Positions 8,320 through 17,015 of a stretch of 64,000 nucleotides of DNA are shown here, piece by piece (the stretch's first letter is position 1; every line of letters begins with the position of its first letter). This DNA is from Ruminococcaceae bacterium UBA4871 (lineage in GTDB: Bacteria; Bacillota; Clostridia; Oscillospirales; Acutalibacteraceae), in NCBI GenBank assembly GCA_002399445.1, contig DHDR01000029.1:5574-69573 (forward strand). Direction: 5' to 3'. The notes under the pieces are model-generated. The model was not told the origin of the DNA. It worked only from the letters and a program-made list of their open reading frames with translations, and made no database searches. The position numbers and the translations under genes were made by a program.

Positions 8320-8922
8320 ATGAAAATTTATAAATACATGATCAGCATTACCGGTATTCTTGCTGCAATCAATTTCTTTCTTACTGTCATATTAGAATGG
8401 AGAATTCATGGCGTAGTCTACAGCGCCTGTTGGGGACATGAAAGCTTCTATCGAGGCCTTTTCTCGGGTGTCTTCGTTAGCTGTACCTTAGCTTTAATGA
8501 CATCCATCCTAAATTATTATGTTGAGAAAGGAAAGGTCAATGCGTCCATTAAATATCATGCGAACCAAGTCTACCATATTGCCAATATTGGGAAACTGCG
8601 TTTGGAAGAACTGACTTACAATGCAGATATGACCATGGAAGACGCCAAAAAGCTTTGGGAAGAATGCTACGACATTGATTTGCAGCTCAAAAATATTTTT
8701 ATTGATGCCTCTCTGAATGAATCTAAAAGTATCAATAACCATATTCTAAAAAGAATTGACTTGATTATGCTAAAATTTGAAAATATAGGCGCAGCTGCAT
8801 ACGACTATGAGCATGGCCGCTGCTCATGGCCTGAATTGTCAAACTGCGCCCAAACGGAAATTATGGAATTGTCTGATATTCTAGGGAGAGAAGAGAGTTT
8901 TGTGAAACGAATTATGAGATGA
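8320..8922 (+). CDS. hypothetical membrane protein with two N-terminal helices
   Basis: The 200-residue protein is not recognised as a known family. Two hydrophobic segments (about residues 7-26 and 45-66) flank a short loop with a Cys (YSACWGHES). The remaining 130 residues are soluble, charged and probably helical, so the protein is likely anchored with a cytoplasmic helical bundle. AAGGA lies about 13 bases before the ATG, a weak fit. The gene stands alone, convergent with the riboflavin operon, with no obvious terminator in the 15-base gap. Function unknown. Confidence 0.6.
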   Translation: MKIYKYMISITGILAAINFFLTVILEWRIHGVVYSACWGHESFYRGLFSGVFVSCTLALMTSILNYYVEKGKVNASIKYHANQVYHIANIGKLRLEELTYNADMTMEDAKKLWEECYDIDLQLKNIFIDASLNESKSINNHILKRIDLIMLKFENIGAAAYDYEHGRCSWPELSNCAQTEIMELSDILGREESFVKRIMR

Positions 8923-8937
8923 CGAGGCAATAAAAAA

Positions 8938-9405
8938 TCAGAGTTCCATTTTTTTGAGAAGATTGGCCATTTCGATAGCCCCCTCTGCACACGCAAAGCC
9001 TTTGTTTCCGGCCTTTGTGCCGGCACGCTCCACCGCCTGTTCGATGTTCTCTGTTGTCAGCACGCCAAACAGAACCGGCACACCGCTTGTAAGGGCGGAC
9101 TGCGCGACTCCTTTGGAAACTTCATTGCAAACATACTCATAGTGGCTGGTGCTTCCACGGATGACGGAACCAAGACAGATGACTGCATCGTATTTTGCGC
9201 TTTTTGCCATTTTTAAAGCAACCAGAGGAATTTCAAATGCACCCGGCACCCAAGCCACATCAATATCATCCTCCTGCACACCGTGTCTCTTCAAACCATC
9301 CAGAGCTCCGCTGAGCAATTTGGATGTAATGAATTCATTAAAACGCGCAGCAACAATGCCAATTTTAAGGCCATCGGATACTAATTTCCCTTCAAATACA
9401 TGCAT
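8938..9405 (-). CDS. ribH: 6,7-dimethyl-8-ribityllumazine synthase
   Basis: The 155-residue protein matches lumazine synthase in length and motifs: ARFNEFIT near the N-terminus, WVPGAFEIP, the substrate loop GSVIRGSTSHYEYV with the catalytic His, and FGVLTTEN. It condenses 5-amino-6-ribitylamino-uracil with dihydroxybutanone phosphate, the penultimate step of riboflavin synthesis, usually as a 60-mer or pentamer. It is the last gene of the rib operon, 60 bases behind ribBA, under the FMN riboswitch upstream of ribD. Confidence 0.97.
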   Translation of the reverse strand: MHVFEGKLVSDGLKIGIVAARFNEFITSKLLSGALDGLKRHGVQEDDIDVAWVPGAFEIPLVALKMAKSAKYDAVICLGSVIRGSTSHYEYVCNEVSKGVAQSALTSGVPVLFGVLTTENIEQAVERAGTKAGNKGFACAEGAIEMANLLKKMEL

Positions 9406-9465
9406 ATTATAAATTCTCCTTTATTCCTTTGTTTATATTTATAGAGATAAGTTTAAATTTTATTT

Positions 9466-10659
9466 TTACAGCAAATGACCCATTTTCTGCTTTTTGGTCT
9501 GCAGATAAAACGTATCATAGGCAGTCGGCTTCATGCAGATCGGAACACGCTCCACAATTTTCATGCCAAAATCTTTTAGCTGATAGACTTTATCCGGATT
9601 ATTGGTAAGCAGGCGAAGCGTTTTTGCCCCCAGATCCTGAAGAATCTGAGCACCAATGTAATACTCCCGCATATCCCCGGGAAATCCAAGCGCGAGATTC
9701 GCCTGCAAAGTATCCATTCCCTTGTCCTGCAAGGCATAGGCCCGCAGCTTATTCAGAAGCCCGATTCCACGGCCCTCCTGACGCATATAAAGCAGAATGC
9801 CGCGGCCTTCCTGCTGAATCTGCAGCATTGCTGTTGCCAGCTGCTGCCCGCAATCACAGCGCAGGGAACCAAAGGTGTCCCCTGTCAAACATTCAGAGTG
9901 AACTCGGCAAAGCAGGTTTTGCCCGTCCCCAATGTCGCCCTTCACAAGCGCAACATGGTGTTCTCCATTGAGTTTATTCCGGTAGCCATACGCTTTAAAC
10001 TCGCCGTATTTGGTCGGAAGGTTTGCGACTGCCACACGTTCCACCAGATGGTCATGCCGTTTCCGGTATTCCTGCAAATCTTTTATGGTAATCATTTTAA
10101 GGTGCCATTTCTCAGCAAACTGAGTCAGTTCTTTTGTGCGCATCATTGTACCGTCGTCCCGCATAATTTCACAGCAGAGACCGCACTGCTGCAGGCCAGC
10201 CAGCCGCAGCAAATCCACTGTCGCCTCCGTATGTCCTGCCCGCTCTAATACGCCGTTTTTCCGTGCCCGCAGTGGAAACATATGGCCTGGTCTGCGGAAA
10301 TCTTCTGGTTTAACATCATCTTGTACACACATGCGTGCCGTTATGCCGCGCTCCTCAGCAGAAATTCCCGTCGTTGTACGAACCGAATCAATGGAAACTG
10401 TAAAAGCTGTCTCGTGATTATCTGTATTGTCTGCAACCATCTGCGCAAGCTGCAGTTTGCTGCAGTATTCTGGACTCATCGGCATACAAATCAGTCCCTT
10501 TGCATGAGAGGCCATAAAATTTACATTTTCTGTCGTGGCAAATTCTGCAGCACAAATGAGGTCACCTTCGTTTTCCCGTTCCGGATCATCTGTTACCAAA
10601 ATAAGCCGGCCCCGCTTCAAATCATCCAGTGCTTCTTCAATGGTGTTGAACTGTAACAT
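9466..10659 (-). CDS. ribBA: bifunctional DHBP synthase / GTP cyclohydrolase II
   Basis: This 397-residue fusion has an N-terminal 3,4-dihydroxy-2-butanone-4-phosphate synthase domain (about 1-200; DDPERENEGDL and RRPGHMFPL with the acidic and His catalytic residues). The C-terminal GTP cyclohydrolase II domain (205-397) carries zinc ligands in SECLTGDTFGSLRCDCG and the RQEGRGIGL motif. It supplies both precursors of riboflavin from ribulose-5-phosphate and GTP. It lies 18 bases behind the riboflavin synthase gene in the rib operon. Confidence 0.97.
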   Translation of the reverse strand: MLQFNTIEEALDDLKRGRLILVTDDPERENEGDLICAAEFATTENVNFMASHAKGLICMPMSPEYCSKLQLAQMVADNTDNHETAFTVSIDSVRTTTGISAEERGITARMCVQDDVKPEDFRRPGHMFPLRARKNGVLERAGHTEATVDLLRLAGLQQCGLCCEIMRDDGTMMRTKELTQFAEKWHLKMITIKDLQEYRKRHDHLVERVAVANLPTKYGEFKAYGYRNKLNGEHHVALVKGDIGDGQNLLCRVHSECLTGDTFGSLRCDCGQQLATAMLQIQQEGRGILLYMRQEGRGIGLLNKLRAYALQDKGMDTLQANLALGFPGDMREYYIGAQILQDLGAKTLRLLTNNPDKVYQLKDFGMKIVERVPICMKPTAYDTFYLQTKKQKMGHLL

Positions 10660-10677
10660 TGTGTTCCTCCTATTCTT

Positions 10678-11307
10678 CTAATTGCCGAAGAAGTCCCATG
10701 TCAAACCACTTTCAGCTGGTTTAGACGAAACAAACTTCTCGACATATTTTCCAATGCAGTCATTTTCCAAATTAACAAGACTGCCGGCATGTTTAGTGAG
10801 CAATGTGGTCATCTCTGCAGTGTGCGGAATGACGGACACGCTGAAACTGTTTCCAGTAACTTCCGCCACGGTCAAACTAATACCGTCCACCGCAATGGAA
10901 CCCTTCCGAATGATATACTTGAAAATTTCCGGCGCCGTACGGATGGTAAACCAAACAGCATTTCCATCTTTTCGTTTGGCTTGGACAGTCCCGGTCCCAT
11001 CAATATGCCCAGTCACGATATGCCCGCCAAACCTGCCGTCTGCAGGCATGGCCCGCTCTAAATTGACCTTGTTTCCGGAATGGAGCTGCCCGAGGGAAGA
11101 GCAGCGAAGCGTTTCGTGCATGACATCTGCGGAAAAACTGTGATCTGTAAAAGAGGTGACGGTCAGGCAAACCCCGTTCACAGCGATACTGGCCCCACAC
11201 GGCAGGTCATTCAAAACCGTTTTGGCGGAAATCGTCAAGACAGCCGATGCTGCTGTTTTGTCGAAAGACTGGACAGTGCCGACCTCTTCGATAATTCCGG
11301 TAAACAT
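10678..11307 (-). CDS. ribE: riboflavin synthase, alpha chain
   Basis: The 209-residue protein begins MFTGIIEEVG and consists of two similar lumazine-binding barrels (about 1-97 and 98-195), each with the ...VNGVCLTV or VDGISLTV signature. It dismutates two lumazines into riboflavin and the pyrimidine precursor. It overlaps the ribD stop by one base (position 11307), indicating coupling. The symbol ribC is used for the same gene in some species. Confidence 0.96.
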   Translation of the reverse strand: MFTGIIEEVGTVQSFDKTAASAVLTISAKTVLNDLPCGASIAVNGVCLTVTSFTDHSFSADVMHETLRCSSLGQLHSGNKVNLERAMPADGRFGGHIVTGHIDGTGTVQAKRKDGNAVWFTIRTAPEIFKYIIRKGSIAVDGISLTVAEVTGNSFSVSVIPHTAEMTTLLTKHAGSLVNLENDCIGKYVEKFVSSKPAESGLTWDFFGN

Positions 11308-12395
11308 TAGACCACCCGGCTTTCCAAAAGCAGGTCACTCCCAAGACGGGTAACCGTCGGTTCTGTCAGATGAAATGCGTGGTCCGGAGAATCAGCGCCA
11401 AGACCACCCACCGGCGTTTTTGCTTCCGCACCGCCCAGAATTTTCGGGGCAATGTAGGCCTGTACTTTGTTTACAATGCCGCTCTGCAGAGCAGACCAGT
11501 TCAGTGCAGCACCGCCTTCTAGAAGAATACTGCCAATCCCTTTCGCTCCAAGTTCCGTCACTAAGGCTTTCAAATCCGTATGCTTGTTTTTTTCCGGCAG
11601 CATCAAGATTTCACATCCGGCTTTTCGGTAGGGCACCTGCTTCTCTGCATCCGTACAGCAAGTTGCAAGGATAGTGGGCACCTTGGCGGCTGTTGCAACA
11701 ATGTAAGATGAAACAGGTGTACGCAGATGCGTATCACAGACAATTCGGACTGGATTTCTGCTGTCTGGTATCCGGCATGTCAGCCGAGGATTATCTGCAA
11801 GGACCGTACCGACGCCGGTCATCACAGCCATGCAGCGGTTTCGGTCCTGCTGAACCCGCTGCCGAGCAAACTCTCCGGTAATCCACTGCGATTTTCCGGA
11901 AACAGCGGCGATTTTCCCATCCATTGACATCGCATATTTCAAAATGACAAACGGCAGCTTCGTTTGGATATAGTACAGAAATGGCTCATTCAGCTGGTCA
12001 CATTCTTTCTCGCATATCCCCTCTGTCACTTCAATGCCATGGTCCCGCAGGATACGGACGCCTTTGCCGCTGACCAGCGGATTAGGATCAGATGACCCAA
12101 TCACGACGCGGCGGATACCAGCAGCCAGAATGGCATCTGTGCAAGGCGGCGTTTTTCCCCAATGGCAGCACGGCTCCAAAGTAACATACAAAGTCGCCCC
12201 AGCAGGAGACTCTGTGCAGTCAGCTAAAGCATTTCGCTCTGCATGAAGCCCGCCGTATTTTTGATGAAACCCTTTTCCAATGACTTTACCATCCTTGACA
12301 AGAATAGCACCGACCAAAGGATTGGGATCCACTTTTCCACAGCCCTGTTTGGCAAGTTCCAGTGCGGCTCGCATATATTCAGAATCCGTCAACGA
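11307..12395 (-). CDS. ribD: bifunctional diaminohydroxyphosphoribosylaminopyrimidine deaminase / reductase
   Basis: The N-terminal cytidine-deaminase-like domain has the zinc motif HAERNAL and later PCCHWGKTPPC. The C-terminal reductase domain follows (from about 150; KYAMSMDGKIA and LLEGGAALN). Together they carry out the second and third steps of riboflavin synthesis. The TTG at 12395 is the preferred start: AGGAGG lies eight bases upstream and the product begins with the family-typical MTDSEYMRAALELA. The frame extends slightly upstream through the ribosome site itself. First gene of the operon, behind an FMN riboswitch and two terminators. Confidence 0.95.
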   Translation of the reverse strand, partial: SLTDSEYMRAALELAKQGCGKVDPNPLVGAILVKDGKVIGKGFHQKYGGLHAERNALADCTESPAGATLYVTLEPCCHWGKTPPCTDAILAAGIRRVVIGSSDPNPLVSGKGVRILRDHGIEVTEGICEKECDQLNEPFLYYIQTKLPFVILKYAMSMDGKIAAVSGKSQWITGEFARQRVQQDRNRCMAVMTGVGTVLADNPRLTCRIPDSRNPVRIVCDTHLRTPVSSYIVATAAKVPTILATCCTDAEKQVPYRKAGCEILMLPEKNKHTDLKALVTELGAKGIGSILLEGGAALNWSALQSGIVNKVQAYIAPKILGGAEAKTPVGGLGADSPDHAFHLTEPTVTRLGSDLLLESRVV

Positions 12396-12416
12396 CAACA
12401 CCTCCTGAATCAATAA

Positions 12417-12452
12417 AAAATTCCCTGAACAGACATTTGTTCAGGGAATTTT
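12417..12452 (-). terminator. second intrinsic terminator between FMN aptamer and ribD
   Basis: AATTCCCTGAACA and TGTTCAGGGAATT form a perfect stem followed by TTTTTT on the minus strand, only about a dozen bases before the ribD ribosome site. Confidence 0.85.
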
Positions 12453-12475
12453 AGATAGAGTTAACAATGAAAGTC

Positions 12476-12518
12476 AAAAAACGCTCTGAAATGATTTTAC
12501 CATCATCTCAGAGCGTTT
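12476..12518 (-). terminator. first intrinsic terminator behind FMN aptamer
   Basis: AACGCTCTGA/TCAGAGCGTT, extended by ATGAT/ATCAT, followed by TTTTTT on the minus strand. Its position immediately after the aptamer makes it the likely riboswitch-controlled stop. Confidence 0.85.
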
Positions 12519-12547
12519 CCAGAAATTGAAATAAAACGGTCCACAAT

Positions 12548-12653
12548 CTTCTTTCATCCAGACTTTACTGTCGGCTTCGGAGTTACACCGAATCATGCCT
12601 TGCGGCTCGTGGGCTTTACCACCGGTAGGGAATTACACCCCGCCCTGAAGATA
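12548..12653 (-). promoter_or_regulatory. FMN riboswitch (RFN element) of the rib operon
   Basis: On the minus strand the segment starts CTTCAGGGCGGGG, contains the conserved TACCGGTGGTAAAGCCC and GCCGACAGTAAAGTC blocks, and ends GGATGAAAGAAG. These are diagnostic of the FMN aptamer. With FMN bound, the downstream terminators should stop transcription of ribD-E-BA-H. Confidence 0.96.
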
Positions 12654-12674
12654 TCCTATTCAGTTATTAGCTTA

Positions 12675-12703
12675 ACTTTATCACATCTGATCATTTCTGT
12701 CAA
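12675..12703 (-). promoter_or_regulatory. promoter of the rib operon
   Basis: TTGACA (12703-12698), a 17-base spacer and TAAAGT (12680-12675) on the minus strand lie just upstream of the FMN aptamer and ten bases past the end of fruA. Confidence 0.75.
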
Positions 12704-12712
12704 GACACAGCA

Positions 12713-14737
12713 TCAAAACAAATCGCTGCTTTCACTGCTGTCTAAATGAGCATCCCAAACCTCACGCGGAAGTGGTTTTTTCATTGCTGCCAGCAACAGA
12801 CAGCCAACAATCATACCTACCGCAAGAGCAATAAAATACCCAAACGGATTGGTGATAGTCGGGAGAACGAAAATGCCGCCATGCGGTGCACGCAGCTGAC
12901 AACCAAACAGCATTGACAATGCGCCGCTGATTGCAGAACCAATCGCCATAGAAGGAAGAACATGGAGCGGGTCAGAAGCAGCATATGGGATAGCCCCTTC
13001 TGTAATGAATGACAGGCCCAAAACATAGTTTACAATGCCGGACTGGCGTTCTTTGGGTGTAAAGCGGTTCTTAAACAAAGTGGTGCAAAGGGCAATTGCC
13101 AGCGGCGGAACCATACCGCCGATCATGCAAGCTGCCATAATGCGGAAGCCCATACCATCGGCACCCGGTGAGGCCAATTGTGCAGTGGAGAACAGGTAAG
13201 AAGCCTTGTTGATCGGGCCGCCCATATCCAGTGCCATCATGCCGCTGACGACCATGCCGAGAACTGCTGCCGCGCTGCCATGCAGGCTTGTCAAGGCAGC
13301 GGTAATTCCCTGATTGATCAGTATCATCAATGGATTTACCAATGCCATTACGATACCAATCATTAAAATACCTATTAGGGGATACAGAAGCACAGGTTTG
13401 ATACCATCCAGTGACTTCGGCAGTTTTTTAAACGCCTTCTGTAAAAAGCGTACCAGATAACCGCCAATAAATCCGGACAAAAGAGCTCCAAGGAATCCGG
13501 CACTGATTTTTCCGCCAGCCGGATCAACAAATGTACTCCCGTTCATTGCCAAAATGCCGCCGACAAATCCAACTGCCAAGCCGGGACGGTCAGCAATGGC
13601 CATAGCAATATACCCGGAAAGAACTGGCAGCATCATATTAAAGGCAAATCCACCGACCGTTTTGAAAAATTTGGCCACCGCAGTTGTAGAACCGAAATTC
13701 GGTCCGCCGGTAATTCCATTGGCAGAATCGATTAAAAATGCCAGTGCAATTAAAATACCGCCGCCAGTTACAAACGGAAGCATATGAGAAACACCATTCA
13801 TCAACTGCTTGTAAATCTGATGTCCAATACTGTCGTTTGATAAATCTGAAGAAACATCTGCTTTTGCTCCAGTGGAATGGTAAACGGGAACTTTGCCGTC
13901 CACAACGGACTGTATCAGTTCTTCACCTTTGTTGATTCCTGCAGTCACACTCGTAAAAAGTACCGGCTTTCCGTCAAAGCGGCTTGTTTCCACATCTTTA
14001 TCTGCTGCAATGATAATGCCGTCACAGGCCGCAATTTCTTCGGGAGTCAGCTCATTCTTCGTGCCGTCTGCACCATTGGTTTCTACTTTTACGGGAATCC
14101 CCATTTGTTTCCCTTTTTGTTCCAGATTTTCGGCCGCCATAAAAGTATGGGCAATGCCGGTCGGGCATGCCGTCACAGCCAACACACGATATTTACTGGA
14201 CTCCGGAGACTGCTCTTTTGGCGCTGTCTCTGGAACAGTTTTGTCGGCATGGGCCTGTTCAGCCGATTCTTTCGGAAACTTTTCCGCTTCCTGTTCGGTA
14301 ATCAGCTGGAGAAACTCCTGTTTATCCTTTGCTCCCATCAGTTTTTCTTTAAATCCGGGAACCATTAACAAAGCAGCCAGCCGCTGCAGTGCCTGCAGGT
14401 GCAGGTCACTGCCGGATACAGGCGCAGCAATCATAAAAAACAAGTCAGACGGTTTGTGGTCCGGTGCCTGATAATCCACACCAGACGGTACAGTCATTGC
14501 CGCGATTCCTGCTTTCTTTACAGCATCCACTTTAGCATGAGGAATGGCAATTCCTCCGCCAATGGCAGTGGAAGTGTGGCTTTCCCGTGCAAGGATGCCT
14601 TCCTTGAAAGCGGCCTTATCCGAAATACACCCCTCTTTGTCGAGGAGGCCAATCAGCTTGTCTATTGCTGCATCTTTAGATGCAGCTGTTTCATTTAATG
14701 CGATACCATCTACCAACAGTAATTCGTTAATTTTCAT
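12713..14737 (-). CDS. fruA: PTS fructose transporter EIIABC
   Basis: The 674-residue protein contains EIIA (1-150; phospho-His67 in IPHAKV), EIIB (about 182-285; phospho-Cys191 in ACPTGIAHT) and the multi-spanning EIIC-Fru channel (about 310-660). It takes up fructose as fructose-1-phosphate, drawing phosphate from HPr. A hydrophilic linker rich in Glu/Ala/Pro joins EIIA and EIIB. It is the last gene of the fructose operon; 113 bases with an imperfect hairpin separate it from ptsI. The FruK substrate match confirms the sugar assignment, although related sugars remain possible. Confidence 0.95.
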   Translation of the reverse strand: MKINELLLVDGIALNETAASKDAAIDKLIGLLDKEGCISDKAAFKEGILARESHTSTAIGGGIAIPHAKVDAVKKAGIAAMTVPSGVDYQAPDHKPSDLFFMIAAPVSGSDLHLQALQRLAALLMVPGFKEKLMGAKDKQEFLQLITEQEAEKFPKESAEQAHADKTVPETAPKEQSPESSKYRVLAVTACPTGIAHTFMAAENLEQKGKQMGIPVKVETNGADGTKNELTPEEIAACDGIIIAADKDVETSRFDGKPVLFTSVTAGINKGEELIQSVVDGKVPVYHSTGAKADVSSDLSNDSIGHQIYKQLMNGVSHMLPFVTGGGILIALAFLIDSANGITGGPNFGSTTAVAKFFKTVGGFAFNMMLPVLSGYIAMAIADRPGLAVGFVGGILAMNGSTFVDPAGGKISAGFLGALLSGFIGGYLVRFLQKAFKKLPKSLDGIKPVLLYPLIGILMIGIVMALVNPLMILINQGITAALTSLHGSAAAVLGMVVSGMMALDMGGPINKASYLFSTAQLASPGADGMGFRIMAACMIGGMVPPLAIALCTTLFKNRFTPKERQSGIVNYVLGLSFITEGAIPYAASDPLHVLPSMAIGSAISGALSMLFGCQLRAPHGGIFVLPTITNPFGYFIALAVGMIVGCLLLAAMKKPLPREVWDAHLDSSESSDLF

Positions 14738-14813
14738 GCTGAATGCTCCCTTCCCTTTCTAAAAACCTTTTCAATACTCATCTTTCCCATCTGTTTATTA
14801 ATTAAGCGAAAAT

Positions 14814-14845
14814 CCATATCTGCTGCCAAAAGCACAGCGGATATG
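14814..14845 (-). promoter_or_regulatory. inter-cistronic hairpin between ptsI and fruA
   Basis: CATATCCGCTG and CAGCAGATATG pair with one mismatch on the minus strand. Only a short, interrupted T-run follows, so it is more likely a processing or partial-attenuation stem than a full terminator. Confidence 0.45.
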
Positions 14846-14850
14846 AACCA

Positions 14851-16605
14851 TCAGCTGTCCATAAGTAAACCATGCTCTTTCGCAAACGCTTGTGCACGAA
14901 TGCGAATAGCCTGTGGGGTCGTACAGTCTGCAATGCTGTCGGCCAGCACCCTGCAATCGGCAGTATTGACTTTGCTGAGTATGTATTTAGCCTGCGGAAT
15001 CGCACCTGCTGCCATACTCAATTCATCAAGTCCTAAACCCGTCAAAAGGGGAATTGCCAGCGGATCTCCAGCCATCCCGCCGCACATGCCAACTGAAATA
15101 TGACTGTCATGTGCCGCCTGCGCAACATGCCGAATCAAAGAAATCACAGCAGGGTTAAAATAATCATATAAGTATGAGATTTTTTCATTTCCACGGTCAA
15201 CTGCAAGCGTATACTGTACCAAATCATTGGTACCAATGCTGAAGAAGTCCACTTCTTTAGCAAGCGTACGCGCCATCAGAGCAGCAGACGGAATTTCCAC
15301 CATAATACCGACAGGAATTTTAGCATCATACGCAATGCCTGCCTTGTCCAACTGCGATTTTGCTTCCTGCAGCATATTTTTTGCTGCCGTCAGTTCCTCA
15401 TGCCCGGAAATCATTGGGAACATGATTCGCAGATTTCCGAATGCGCTTGCCCGCAGAATCGCCTTCAGCTGTGTAAGAAACAATTCTTTTTGGTCAAGGC
15501 AAAGCCGGATTGCACGATATCCCAAAAACGGATTTTTCTCCTTAGGAATCGAAAGATAACTAGTCTCCTTGTCGCCGCCGATATCCAATGTGCGGATGAT
15601 GGCACTGCCTGTTCCGCTGGACGGAAAAGCCTCAGCAACTGCCTTGTATTCTTTAAACTGCTCTTTTTCTGTGGGAGCACTGGTGCGGGAAAGGAAAATC
15701 TGCTCTGTCCGCATCAAGCCAACCGCTTCTGCACCTTGATTCAAGCAGAAATCAGTATCTTTGGCAGCGCCTATATTGGCGGCAACAATCATACGCTTAC
15801 CATCCGCAAGGACAGCCTTTTGTTTGGAGAATTTTTCCAAAATGGCACGCTGACGATTTTCTTTTTCCATCTTTTCACGATAAATCTTCAGTGTTTTTTC
15901 ATCTGGAGAAATGATGCACTCCCCATTTTCACCATCCAAGATCAAAGTATCACCGCTGTGCACATGATCCAACAAATCGGTGACACCCACCACTGCCGGA
16001 ATTCCCATAGACTTGGCAAAGATAGACGTATGTGCGGTTTTGCCGCCCTTTTCAGTTGCAAATCCAAGCACATATTGACGGTCAAGCTGAATGGTGTCAG
16101 ATGCAGACAAATCGTCCGCTACTAAAATAACTTTTTCATGAATGGAAGATAACGTATTGCCAGCTTCTCCAGAAAGAATCTGTACAAGCCGTCTGCCTGC
16201 ATCCCGCACATCTGCAGCACGTTCCTTCATATATGGGTTGGGCATATTTTCAAACAAGGCGGCAAATTGTTCTGTCACCTGTTTGACAGCCTGCTCTGCC
16301 GGAATCAGCTGTTTCCGAATCCGCTTTTCAATCTCCGGAACATATGCCGGATCTGCCAAAATGGACTTCTGTCCTTTCAGAATTCCAATTTGTTTTTCGT
16401 CCAGCATATTTGCAGAACGTGCAATCAAGTCCTCCACCGCCTGTACGGCATTCTTGACTGCCGACTGAAATCTGGCAGCCTCGGCATCTGCACAATCAGC
16501 TGAAATGGACTTTACTTCATGGACAACAGGCTGCCGATAAACAAATGCTTTGGCAATCCGAATACCCTCTGATACACCAATCCCTTTGCAGGATTCATTT
16601 CCCAT
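14851..16605 (-). CDS. ptsI: PTS enzyme I (phosphoenolpyruvate-protein phosphotransferase)
   Basis: The 584-residue length and motifs match EI: an N-terminal HPr-binding helical region, the phospho-His192 in GGKTAHTSIFA, and a C-terminal TIM-barrel PEP-binding domain with EIPSAALMA, GTNDLVQY and the active Cys in GMCGGMAGD. It autophosphorylates from PEP and passes the phosphate to HPr. Its position inside the fructose operon, between ptsH and fruA, is notable because ptsHI often stand apart. AGGAGG lies 13 bases before the ATG. Confidence 0.97.
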   Translation of the reverse strand: MGNESCKGIGVSEGIRIAKAFVYRQPVVHEVKSISADCADAEAARFQSAVKNAVQAVEDLIARSANMLDEKQIGILKGQKSILADPAYVPEIEKRIRKQLIPAEQAVKQVTEQFAALFENMPNPYMKERAADVRDAGRRLVQILSGEAGNTLSSIHEKVILVADDLSASDTIQLDRQYVLGFATEKGGKTAHTSIFAKSMGIPAVVGVTDLLDHVHSGDTLILDGENGECIISPDEKTLKIYREKMEKENRQRAILEKFSKQKAVLADGKRMIVAANIGAAKDTDFCLNQGAEAVGLMRTEQIFLSRTSAPTEKEQFKEYKAVAEAFPSSGTGSAIIRTLDIGGDKETSYLSIPKEKNPFLGYRAIRLCLDQKELFLTQLKAILRASAFGNLRIMFPMISGHEELTAAKNMLQEAKSQLDKAGIAYDAKIPVGIMVEIPSAALMARTLAKEVDFFSIGTNDLVQYTLAVDRGNEKISYLYDYFNPAVISLIRHVAQAAHDSHISVGMCGGMAGDPLAIPLLTGLGLDELSMAAGAIPQAKYILSKVNTADCRVLADSIADCTTPQAIRIRAQAFAKEHGLLMDS

Positions 16606-16648
16606 AATTAATGACAGGCCTCCTTAATGTCGCCTGAGCAGCGAAAAT

Positions 16649-16921
16649 TTATTGTTCTCCAAAATTATTTGCAAATAGCTTTTCCACAGCTGCCATTGCC
16701 GCCGTCTCATCATCGCCTGTCACCGTTACTGTAACTTCCTGACCAGCTCCCAGGCCAAGGCTCATCAGGCCCAATATGCTTTTTGCATCTATTTCGGAAT
16801 CGGTGCCTACTTTTTTGAGCATAATAGTGGAAGCAAATGGGCCAGCAGTTTCCGTCAACAGCTGTGCCGGACGCAGATGGAAACCCTGCTTGCAGCCAAT
16901 TGTAAATTGTTTCTGAATCAT
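16649..16921 (-). CDS. ptsH: phosphocarrier protein HPr
   Basis: The 90-residue protein carries the active site GFHLRPAQ with His15 and Arg17. Ser48 in AKSILGLMSLGL corresponds to the HPr-kinase site (Ser46) of Bacillota, so catabolite control via HPr(Ser-P)/CcpA is possible. The ribosome site is weak (AGAAAGAA), and translation may rely on coupling with fruK upstream. It relays phosphate from EI to FruA. Whether this is the general HPr or a fructose-specific second copy cannot be told from this window; the Ser site favours the general one. Confidence 0.95.
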   Translation of the reverse strand: MIQKQFTIGCKQGFHLRPAQLLTETAGPFASTIMLKKVGTDSEIDAKSILGLMSLGLGAGQEVTVTVTGDDETAAMAAVEKLFANNFGEQ

Positions 16922-17015
16922 TGTTACACATTCTTTCTGCCAAGCTGGCGAATTCTAATTCTATACGATAATTTAGTGTCTCATACCCCGCACAGATTTT
17001 CTGTACAGTCAACAG

